7,238 nucleotides of DNA. Origin: Anaerolineales bacterium (GTDB lineage: Bacteria; Chloroflexota; Anaerolineae; B4-G1; DUEL01). The stretch spans positions 1 to 7,238 of the forward strand of contig DQUX01000093.1 of NCBI GenBank assembly GCA_015662065.1. The letters run 5' to 3'. Under the pieces are notes generated by a model that saw only the letters and a program-made list of their open reading frames with translations, had not been told where the DNA came from and ran no database searches. The first letter of the stretch is position 1; each line of letters begins with the position of its first letter. The translations under genes were made by a program, and so were the position numbers. Positions 1 to 5,898 of the stretch are shown one piece after another.

Positions 1-34
1 CCCCACCCCCTTGCGAGATGATGCCTTCCCCCAC
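1..34 (-). CDS. possible start of a downstream gene, cut by window edge
   Basis: A GTG codon at 34-32 is preceded on the minus strand by GGAGGAGG (42-49) with a 7-nt spacer, a very strong Shine-Dalgarno match. The frame stays open to the window edge, giving about 11 residues that begin MGEGIISQGG. It would start 19 nt after the phosphodiesterase stop, as expected for the next gene of the same operon. No function can be read from so few residues. An overlapping frame starting at GTG 51 is also open but lacks a ribosome-binding site. The call rests on the ribosome-binding site and spacing alone. Confidence 0.3.
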   Translation of the reverse strand, partial: MGEGIISQGGG

Positions 35-41
35 CGCTCGA

Positions 42-49
42 CCTCCTCC
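42..49 (-). promoter_or_regulatory. strong ribosome-binding site at the operon's downstream edge
   Basis: The minus strand reads GGAGGAGG, complementary to the 16S rRNA 3' end, seven bases before a GTG. It lies just after the phosphodiesterase stop codon and is the main reason to suspect a further gene beyond the window. Confidence 0.4.
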
Positions 50-53
50 ACGC

Positions 54-1481
54 CTATTCAATGTACCCCAGGTCTCTCAGGCGGGCCTTCACCACCTCGT
101 CGACCTCCGACTCCACCACAACCTGCTGACCAACCTCGCCGGTCTCGTAGGTCTCAACAGCGCGGAGGGGATGCTGCGCCAGGAACGCCGGGGCCAGCGC
201 CTCCTCCAGCACACGACCGTCCATATCCCCGGCCACCGGCAGCCCCATCAGCGCCAGAGCGGTGGGTGTCACGTCGTAGACGGAAGCCCCTTCCAGAACC
301 ACGCCCGATCTGACGGCCGGGCCGGAGAGGATCAGGATACCGTCTGGGGCATCGTCGTGCTGCCCCGACCACGGCAGCTTGCCCGAGGGGCCATGCCCGT
401 GGTCCGAGACGACGATGACAGAGGTGCCCTCATCCGCCTTGGCCAGGAATTGGCCCAGAATCTCATCAAGATAGATGTACCAGTTCTCGATCACCTTCCC
501 ATACTTGGCGATCTCCTCCTGAGAGATGTCCCTGAAGTGCTGAGGCTCCATACAGTGCCAGAAGAAATGTTGGGCCGCGTCTGCGCTCAGGAAGACGCCG
601 AAGAGGTCCGGCCGGTACTTCCGGTAGAAGTGGAGGCCCGCCCGAGCCCGGAACTCGTGGCGCAGGTAAACCAGCTTGAGGAACGTGGTCGGGTGGTACC
701 GCTCCGGCTCGGGATCGATGGGGTCGTAGCGGAATCGGGCCAGCTCCTCCGCCTCCTCCGGCCCCAGATCGAAGAACCGCCGCACCTCCTCCAGCGAGAG
801 TGCCTGGTCCATCCGCGCGAACCGCCTCGCCTCCGCCAGCAACTCCGGCGGATAGGTGGCCTGATTCAGCTCGGCCGCCGGAAAGTTCAGCAGGTGTTCG
901 ACATACTGGGAGATCATAAAGCCGTTCACCGGCTCCGCCGGCCAACTGTTCCACCAGCTCACGAACCCCGTCGTCCGCCCGCAATCGCCAACGATGTTCC
1001 AGATCGCCTTGCACTTCCGGAAGTTGCTGGTCAGAGGGGCCGATTTGATCCACCCCTTCTCCAGCAACAACCGCTTCCACCAATGAACCCGTCCCACCCG
1101 ATAGAGGAGCTTCGCCGCAGGGCTCAACTGCTCCCACCGGTAGTCATACAATCCCCTCTTCAGGCCGGGCACCTTCAGCACGGTGAAGGCCTTCATACCG
1201 TGCTTATCGGGCGACTTTCCGGTGCTCATCGTGGCCCAGATCAGCGGGGAGAGCGTCGGGTAGAAGGTCTTAAGCGGTCCGTAGGCCCCCTCCTCCATCA
1301 AGCGCGCGATGTTCGGCAGCCGACCGGCCTTGACCAGAGGCATCATCACGCGCCAGGTCGCCGAGTCGATCCCGATGAGCATCACCTTTGGACCCGGCCT
1401 ATGGCCGCCGGGCAGACCTATACCCCGACCGCGCAGCATCGTTTCCCCTTCGTCCACATCAGTTGACGGCTGACCAGCCAT
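54..1481 (-). CDS. alkaline phosphatase superfamily phosphodiesterase/nucleotide pyrophosphatase-like protein
   Basis: Predicted metal-dependent hydrolase or transferase of phosphate esters, about 475 aa, of the type I phosphodiesterase/nucleotide pyrophosphatase group. The expected two-metal site can be read in order: D39 in LIGIDSATW, a probable nucleophile S78 (or T76) in YPTLSPLIW followed by STGKSPDKHGM, D301 and H305 in LSADAAQHFFWH, D360-H361 in VSDHGHG, and H375 in SGQHDDAPDGILILSGP. The C-terminus VKARLRDLGYIE is typical of the family. No signal peptide or membrane segment is visible, so it is probably cytoplasmic. The ATG at 1481 is preferred because AAGGAG lies 6 nt upstream; this overlaps the glycosyltransferase end by 23 nt, indicating translational coupling. 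An in-frame ATG at 1439 with GAAGGGGA upstream is an alternative. The substrate is unknown. The context suggests a phosphate group on a polysaccharide or its carrier, but this is inference. Confidence 0.88.
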   Translation of the reverse strand: MAGQPSTDVDEGETMLRGRGIGLPGGHRPGPKVMLIGIDSATWRVMMPLVKAGRLPNIARLMEEGAYGPLKTFYPTLSPLIWATMSTGKSPDKHGMKAFTVLKVPGLKRGLYDYRWEQLSPAAKLLYRVGRVHWWKRLLLEKGWIKSAPLTSNFRKCKAIWNIVGDCGRTTGFVSWWNSWPAEPVNGFMISQYVEHLLNFPAAELNQATYPPELLAEARRFARMDQALSLEEVRRFFDLGPEEAEELARFRYDPIDPEPERYHPTTFLKLVYLRHEFRARAGLHFYRKYRPDLFGVFLSADAAQHFFWHCMEPQHFRDISQEEIAKYGKVIENWYIYLDEILGQFLAKADEGTSVIVVSDHGHGPSGKLPWSGQHDDAPDGILILSGPAVRSGVVLEGASVYDVTPTALALMGLPVAGDMDGRVLEEALAPAFLAQHPLRAVETYETGEVGQQVVVESEVDEVVKARLRDLGYIE

Positions 1482-2826
1482 GCTCAACTCCTTGCGTCAC
1501 GGAATGATAAATCTGAAGCCATTCGGCTATCTCCTCCTGTACCGTCTTGACAGGCCGGATCCCTTTCCGAAGGGATTCCAGCAACGCGGGCTGATCCACG
1601 ACCCGCTGCAACTGGACGGCCAGATCCCCCGCGTCCCCCATCCGGAACAGCAGCCCGTTCACCCCGTGCTGGACCAGCTCCGCCAGCCCGCCCCGGTCGC
1701 TGGCGATGACCGGCGTCCCGGCGGCGAAGGCCTCCAGAATCACGTTGGGGCTGTTCTCATACCACACCGAGGGCACCACCAGCACGTCCAGCCCACTGTG
1801 GATCTCCAGAATCCGCTCGTTGGGGAAAGTCCCGGCGAACGTGATCCGCCGATCCCCGTCGATCAGCCTGTGCAGTCGGCGGGTGAAGGCGGGGAACTGC
1901 TCGGCGTTGCCGTAGAGCAACAAGCGGGGCGGCGGCCCCTGCGCCCGCAGCCGCCTGAAGGCCCGCACCAACAGGTCCACCCCTTTGTGCCGGGCGATCT
2001 GCCCAATGTACCCCACTCGCAAGTAGGGTGAGGGTTCCTTTTCACTGTCGCCGACCCACCGCTCCGTGTCGATACCCTGCCGCAACTGCCGGAATCGGGG
2101 GTTGTGGAGGCCGTGGGTGGTCAGCATCTCCCGAAGAAACCGGGAGTTGGAGATCACCAGATCGGCCGCGCGGAACATCCCCCGCAGATAGCGCCGCCGT
2201 TCCTCCAACGCCGCCAGCAAGTCCGCCTTCCCCATCCCCCTCAGGACGGCCGGAGACCGCCACAGCCGTCGCAGCAGCCGGTTGGACGCCCCGCCAGTGA
2301 GCCTGGCCGTCAGCCGGTACCGCCGCCGATCCTGCGCGAGGCACAGCGCACACTCGACGAGATCCTCCGGCGCGTCGCACACCGAGCCATCCCGCCGCAG
2401 GAGCGTCACCCGCGGGCAGAGGAACCAGAAGTCCATCGGCATAAGGACCACCGGAACACCGAGGGAGCGGGAGGCCGAGATGACGGTGCCGGACATCAGA
2501 TAGCCGCTGATAAGATGGAGCACGTTGGGCTGAAAGTCCTCCAGGTAGGATAGGATCTGCCGCTCGACGAGCGGGTTGCGGAAGCTCCAGCGGAAGGGAT
2601 CGGGAGCCAGGGGCAGGTTGAAGTACAGCCGCCGGACCGGGATGCCGTCGTACAACCCGTCGGTATACCCCAGTTGGCCCGCTGGGCCCCGGGCATCCGA
2701 TTGGACACAGATGACGTGGGCCTCATCCCCCCTTTGCCGGAGCCCGCGGGCGATGCGATACGCCTGCCACTCGGCCCCGCTGATGTGATCGGGCGGAAAA
2801 TGGTGAACGACGACCAGTAATTTCAA
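1459..2826 (-). CDS. glycosyltransferase family 4 (GT-B fold)
   Basis: Predicted retaining glycosyltransferase that moves a sugar from a nucleotide-sugar donor to a growing glycan on the cytoplasmic side; about 455 aa. The N-terminal acceptor-side domain begins MKLLVVVHHFPPDHISGAEW. It includes MDFWFLCPRVTLL (131-143), followed by C150, C159 and C162, a cysteine pattern seen in some GT4 enzymes. The C-terminal donor-binding domain starts at VGYIGQIARHKGVDLL (271-286). It carries the hallmark E357-N-S-P and E365-A motif (ENSPNVILEAFAAGTPVIAS) and then GGLAELV. TTG at 2826 is chosen because GGAGG lies 5 nt upstream and the family normally begins right at this beta strand. GTG 2838 and TTG 2874 are in-frame alternatives. 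The gene follows the kinase by 118 nt and overlaps the phosphodiesterase. Donor sugar and acceptor cannot be read from the sequence. Confidence 0.92.
   Translation of the reverse strand: MKLLVVVHHFPPDHISGAEWQAYRIARGLRQRGDEAHVICVQSDARGPAGQLGYTDGLYDGIPVRRLYFNLPLAPDPFRWSFRNPLVERQILSYLEDFQPNVLHLISGYLMSGTVISASRSLGVPVVLMPMDFWFLCPRVTLLRRDGSVCDAPEDLVECALCLAQDRRRYRLTARLTGGASNRLLRRLWRSPAVLRGMGKADLLAALEERRRYLRGMFRAADLVISNSRFLREMLTTHGLHNPRFRQLRQGIDTERWVGDSEKEPSPYLRVGYIGQIARHKGVDLLVRAFRRLRAQGPPPRLLLYGNAEQFPAFTRRLHRLIDGDRRITFAGTFPNERILEIHSGLDVLVVPSVWYENSPNVILEAFAAGTPVIASDRGGLAELVQHGVNGLLFRMGDAGDLAVQLQRVVDQPALLESLRKGIRPVKTVQEEIAEWLQIYHSVTQGVEHGWSAVN
1488..1493 (-). promoter_or_regulatory. ribosome-binding site fixing the phosphodiesterase start
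   Basis: AAGGAG on the minus strand sits 6 nt before ATG 1481. A TTG at 1487 directly abuts this motif with no spacer, so the ATG is the better start. The site lies inside the end of the glycosyltransferase gene. Confidence 0.65.
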
Positions 2827-2831
2827 GCTAT

Positions 2832-2836
2832 CCTCC
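2832..2836 (-). promoter_or_regulatory. ribosome-binding site supporting a TTG start for the glycosyltransferase
   Basis: GGAGG on the minus strand lies 5 nt before TTG 2826. A small inverted repeat, TTGCC/GGCAA (2840-2844 with 2852-2856, 7-nt loop), sits just upstream of it in the message and could affect access to the site. No comparable motif precedes the upstream in-frame starts. Confidence 0.5.
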
Positions 2837-2875
2837 ACATTGCCCTCACAAGGCAAACACCCGCACCTGTGCAAA

Positions 2876-2962
2876 GGGGGAATCCACTCAACGCCGGAAG
2901 GGTTCTCCGACGCCGGTCAGGGGCAATCGGGGCGGCGGGAACAGTCAGCGGGGGGAATCCAC
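2876..2962. repeat. 12-bp direct repeat flanking the kinase 3' end
   Basis: The sequence GGGGGAATCCAC occurs at 2876-2887 and again at 2951-2962, exactly 75 bp apart. The second copy is within the last codons of the kinase gene; the first is in the gap before the glycosyltransferase. It may be chance in G-rich DNA, the trace of a short duplication, or a protein-binding site. Confidence 0.35.
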
Positions 2963-4831
2963 CACCTCGCCAGCCTCGTCCAGACCGTCCTCGCTGTGAG
3001 CGACGGGGGGCATCTCCGCCCGCGTCGGCAGGGCCAGTTCCAGCCCGCCCTCCTCCGCCCCGGCGGCCTCCGGCACCTCGAAATAGGCCGCCGCGAAACG
3101 TTTCAGGTCCTCCCGCGGGATCAACCACCTCCACCGTTTCCGCGTCGCCGGCAGCCTGCCCGTCCGGCACCAGCGGCCCACCGTCGCCTTGCTGACCCCG
3201 AGCAGGGTCGCCGCCTCCGCCAGGGTGAGCATAACCGGCCAGCCGGCGTCGTCTGGGCCGAGCAGGCGCGCTGTCGAACCGTACAACTGCCCCCCGCCGA
3301 CCTTCACCCGAGCGAAGGCGATCCCCAGCCTCCCCTCCGCCCGACCGTCTGAGAGGACCTCCTTCATTAGCACCACCGACTGACGTCGGGTGCGCCCCTC
3401 GCAACAGACCAAGACCACCCGCTCGGCCACCGAGGCCAGCAACATCGCATCCGGCGCCACCGTCCCCGCGGGGCTATCGATCAGCACCACGTCGGCGTAC
3501 TCCCTGAGGGTCTGGATCAGCGGCACCAACTGCCCCACGGTCAAGAGCGCTGCCGGGTCCGCCGGCGGGCGGCCGCTGGGCAACAGATACAGGTTGTTGA
3601 TGCCGGTCGCCCGCAGCTCCACCGGCGGCCACGAGGTGGGGATGGTGGCCTCTCCACTCAGCAGCTCCGACAGCCCCCGTCCGTTGGGCTGGTCGAACCA
3701 CTCATGCAACCGCGGGCTCCGCATGTTGGCATCCACGACGATCACCCGCAACCCGGTCGTGGCGATGCTCATCCCCAGGTTGGTCACGGTAAAGGTCTTC
3801 CCCTCCCCAACCCCCGGGCTCGTCACCAGCACGACCCCGGGGCGCTGGTCCTGCCCGGCCCGCATCAGGGCCGTGCGGAGGCTACGGATCGCCTCGATCT
3901 CCACCTGCCGGAAGCGGAGAGAAGTGGCCAGGGCGGACTTCCCCACCTTCACCTTGGGCACAATTCCTAAAATGGGGATGCCCTCCATCTCCCGCTCCCA
4001 TCTCCCCTGCCAGCGCACCGCGTCGTCCATATATTCGATGAGGAAGACCCCCGTCGCCGCCAGCAACAGGCCCACCACCCCCGCTACAGCTATGAAAAGC
4101 TTGTCCCGGCGAGGCAGCGGTGCCACCGGCTCGACGGCCGGGTCGAACAGAGAGACGACATTGGGAGACTCCATTCGATAGGAATCCAACAAACTGGCGT
4201 ACGTGGCCTGGTGGTCCGCCTTCGCCGCCTCGAGCTGGCCGAGACGGTTCTGCGCCTCCTCCAGCTCCGCCGCCGAGGTCAGTTCGACCAGGGAGGTCTG
4301 CAGTTCGGTGATCACCTCATCGAGCCGCTCAATCCGCGCCTCCAGATCATCCAACTGCCTGCGGATGAAGGCCTGCCGCTGGGCCTGGTCCTCCTGGGAT
4401 ACAGGGCTGCGCCGGACCAGCTCATCCGCCAGCGCGTTGGCGATCAACGCAGCCGCCCGCGGGTTGGTATCCACCACCTCGATCTCCAACAACTGCGCCT
4501 CGGGATAGACGCGGGTGGCAATCTGCGCCGCCAACTGCTCCGGCCGCCGGTCCACCAGCCCCAGTTGAGCGATAACCGCCTCCAGCACCGGCCCCTCCCT
4601 GGCCAGCCGCGCGTAGGCGTTGGCCAGGTTGTTGGCGACGCTCAACTGCCACGGGTCGGGATTGGGGTTCTGGAGGCTGCTGCCGATGACCAGCGTGGCC
4701 CTGGCCCGATACGTATCCGGTCGGCGGGAGAAGAAGAAGCCGGTGAGAAGGGCCGGGATGAGGGCGCTGATGACAAACAGCCACCACCAGCGCTTGACCG
4801 CACCTATGTAGCGAGCGATTTGCTTACTCAT
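2945..4831 (-). CDS. Wzz/BY-kinase-like polysaccharide co-polymerase fused to a C-terminal helix-turn-helix
   Basis: A 628-aa inner-membrane protein. Domains in order: transmembrane segment 14-34; extracytoplasmic Wzz region with a coiled coil at about 150-215; proline-rich stretch 232-241; second transmembrane segment 244-266; then a cytoplasmic BY-kinase-like P-loop domain. That domain shows EIEAIRSLRTAL (311-322), Walker A SPGVGEGKT (338-346, K345), Walker A' VIVVDANMR (363-371) and Walker B ADVVLIDSP (446-454, D452). Known relatives control chain length and export of exopolysaccharide or capsule, cycling by tyrosine phosphorylation. Here the tyrosine-rich tail is absent. Instead residues 533-580 form an excisionase/MerR-type DNA-binding domain (LTLAEAATLLGVSKATVGRW, then GRLPATRKRWRWLIPREDL), followed by an acidic tail. 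Walker A' has DAN where DxD is usual. ATG 4831 overlaps the RR1 stop (ATGA), so translation is coupled. The fold is clear; kinase activity and DNA binding are inferred. Confidence 0.9.
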   Translation of the reverse strand: MSKQIARYIGAVKRWWWLFVISALIPALLTGFFFSRRPDTYRARATLVIGSSLQNPNPDPWQLSVANNLANAYARLAREGPVLEAVIAQLGLVDRRPEQLAAQIATRVYPEAQLLEIEVVDTNPRAAALIANALADELVRRSPVSQEDQAQRQAFIRRQLDDLEARIERLDEVITELQTSLVELTSAAELEEAQNRLGQLEAAKADHQATYASLLDSYRMESPNVVSLFDPAVEPVAPLPRRDKLFIAVAGVVGLLLAATGVFLIEYMDDAVRWQGRWEREMEGIPILGIVPKVKVGKSALATSLRFRQVEIEAIRSLRTALMRAGQDQRPGVVLVTSPGVGEGKTFTVTNLGMSIATTGLRVIVVDANMRSPRLHEWFDQPNGRGLSELLSGEATIPTSWPPVELRATGINNLYLLPSGRPPADPAALLTVGQLVPLIQTLREYADVVLIDSPAGTVAPDAMLLASVAERVVLVCCEGRTRRQSVVLMKEVLSDGRAEGRLGIAFARVKVGGGQLYGSTARLLGPDDAGWPVMLTLAEAATLLGVSKATVGRWCRTGRLPATRKRWRWLIPREDLKRFAAAYFEVPEAAGAEEGGLELALPTRAEMPPVAHSEDGLDEAGEVVDSPR

Positions 4832-5586
4832 ACCCGCTCTGTATTCTCGCCAACGTGCTCCTGTTGACCTGCGCGACCACCGATCGACTGGACGGTGCCA
4901 TCCCCCGCGAAGTAATACCCAATCCCCCAGCGAGTGCGGATATAGCAGGGGTTGGCCGGATCATCCTCAATCTTCCGCCGCAGATAGCGGATGTACACGC
5001 TGAGGTAGCCGACCTCCTCCGCGTACTCCGGCCCCCACACACTGACCAGCAGCTCCCGATGCGGCACGATCCGTCCCTTCTGGCTGACCAGGTACATCAG
5101 CAGGCGGGCCTCGGTCGGCGTGAGGTGGATCGGCTCCCCACACCGCGTGACGGTCCCATCCGTAAGATCGACCCGCAGCATCCCGTCTTCATAAACGGCC
5201 CGCCAGCCACCATTTACCCCCTTCCCAGCCCGGCGAAGGACCGTGCGGATGCGCGCCTTCAACTCGTCGAAACTGCACGGCTTGGTCAGATAGTCGTCGG
5301 CCCCCAGAGAGAGCCCCCTGAGGACGTCCGTTCGCCCCGTCCTGGCGGTGAGCATGATAATCGGCGTGTCACAGACATGCCGGAGCCGCTGGCACGTGGT
5401 CCAGCCATCCATCTCCGGCATCATGATATCCAGGATGATAACATCGGGGCGCGTCTCGTAGGCGCGCCGGAGTCCCTCCTTACCGCTGTCTGCGGTAACA
5501 ACCTTGAAGCCCTCCCGTTCCAACCCCAGCCGTAGAAGCGTCAGCAGCCCAGGGTCATCGTCGATCACCAGGATCGTCTCGCCCAT
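4828..5586 (-). CDS. OmpR/PhoB-family response regulator (RR1)
   Basis: Two-component transcription factor, 252 aa, presumably phosphorylated by a histidine kinase that is not in the window. The receiver domain (1-118) has the acidic pocket D9-D10-D11, phospho-acceptor D53 in VIILDIMMPEMDG, T80, Y99 and K102 (GADDYLTKP). The winged-helix DNA-binding domain (132-226) has LTPTEARLL, a recognition helix around 193-207 (YLSVYIRYLRRKIE) and the C-terminal hairpin RTRWGIGYYF. ATG 5586 is chosen because MGETILVIDDD is the family's normal beginning and GAGGG lies 5 nt upstream. An in-frame ATG at 5631 with AGGA upstream would add 15 residues. The stop codon overlaps the kinase start by 4 nt, so RR1 probably regulates this polysaccharide operon, including itself. 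Confidence 0.95.
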   Translation of the reverse strand: MGETILVIDDDPGLLTLLRLGLEREGFKVVTADSGKEGLRRAYETRPDVIILDIMMPEMDGWTTCQRLRHVCDTPIIMLTARTGRTDVLRGLSLGADDYLTKPCSFDELKARIRTVLRRAGKGVNGGWRAVYEDGMLRVDLTDGTVTRCGEPIHLTPTEARLLMYLVSQKGRIVPHRELLVSVWGPEYAEEVGYLSVYIRYLRRKIEDDPANPCYIRTRWGIGYYFAGDGTVQSIGGRAGQQEHVGENTERV

Positions 5587-5621
5587 CTTCTCCCTCACCT
5601 CCACTCCCGGCACACAGATCG

Positions 5622-5661
5622 GGGCGGGCATGCCGTCCTGCCCCCCCCAACCTGCCCGCCC
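5622..5661 (-). promoter_or_regulatory. G+C-rich inverted repeat in the RR1 leader
   Basis: GGGCGGGCA (5622-5630) and its exact complement TGCCCGCCC (5653-5661) form a perfect 9-bp stem around a 22-nt loop. In the transcript this lies 25-35 nt ahead of the RR1 ribosome-binding site and would bury most of the alternative ATG at 5631. A role in controlling RR1 translation is possible but untested. No U-tract follows, so it is not a standard terminator. Confidence 0.35.
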
Positions 5662-5778
5662 TCATCATTAACCACCCATCCTCCGCTCACGACAGCCAGC
5701 CAAAGGGACCCTCCCCCCCTATCCGCCCTCCGGCTCGGCCCTCCACCAGAGATACGAGAGATTCCCTAAAATCCCCCC

Positions 5779-5802
5779 AGTTTCAGTAATGTAGCAGAAA
5801 CT
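5779..5802. promoter_or_regulatory. short dyad between RR2 and RR1, possible operator
   Basis: AGTTTC (5779-5784) and GAAACT (5797-5802) form a perfect 6-bp inverted repeat with a 12-nt centre, and a further G-C pair after one mismatch. It lies just downstream of the candidate promoter in the RR1 direction. It could be an operator or a chance dyad. Confidence 0.25.
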
Positions 5803-5830
5803 CGTATGGGATAGGTGAACAATAGGTCAA
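5803..5830 (-). promoter_or_regulatory. candidate weak promoter for RR1 and the polysaccharide operon
   Basis: On the minus strand TTGACC (5830-5825) matches the sigma-70 -35 box at five of six positions. With a 16-nt spacer it is followed by CATACG (5808-5803), a poor -10. A promoter with a weak -10 would suit an activator bound at the adjacent tandem repeats. Transcription would then begin near 5795, leaving a leader of about 200 nt before RR1. The assignment is tentative. Confidence 0.25.
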
Positions 5831-5852
5831 AAAATGACAAAAATGACAAAAA
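5830..5852. repeat. 9-bp A/T-rich tandem repeat, possible regulator site
   Basis: The plus strand has AAAAATGAC twice (5830-5838, 5839-5847) followed by a partial third copy AAAAA (5848-5852). On the minus strand this reads as TGTCA elements separated by T-runs. OmpR-family regulators often bind tandem direct repeats, and PhoB sites contain TGTCA, though at 11-bp spacing, not 9. The tract also supplies the U-run of the RR2 terminator, so it may have only that role. Confidence 0.4.
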
Positions 5853-5877
5853 GCCCCTTTCCTCACTGGAAAGGGGC
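5848..5877 (-). terminator. intrinsic terminator of RR2
   Basis: Read on the minus strand, GCCCCTTTCC (5877-5868), a 5-nt loop AGTGA, and the exact complement GGAAAGGGGC (5862-5853) form a perfect 10-bp stem. Five T residues follow at once (5852-5848), then further T-runs. It begins 21 nt after the RR2 stop codon, so RR2 is largely a separate transcript from the RR1 operon. Confidence 0.88.
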
Positions 5878-5898
5878 CGAGAACGGGGGCCGGGGGGG

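Noticed and set aside
18..1466. Long plus-strand open frame of 482 codons opposite the phosphodiesterase gene
   Set aside because: It is antisense to a gene with clear catalytic motifs. Its product is rich in R, P, Q and H with no recognisable domain, as expected for the complement of G+C-rich codons.
2945..3350. HTH region as a separate small gene fused by a sequencing error
   Set aside because: The frame is continuous from the kinase core through the HTH. The in-frame Met at the start of the HTH has no adequate ribosome-binding site that I can see.
4211..4867. Plus-strand open frame of 218 codons opposite the Wzz part of the kinase gene
   Set aside because: Leu-, Gln- and Arg-rich antisense shadow with no motif; the minus strand encodes clear transmembrane and coiled-coil regions.
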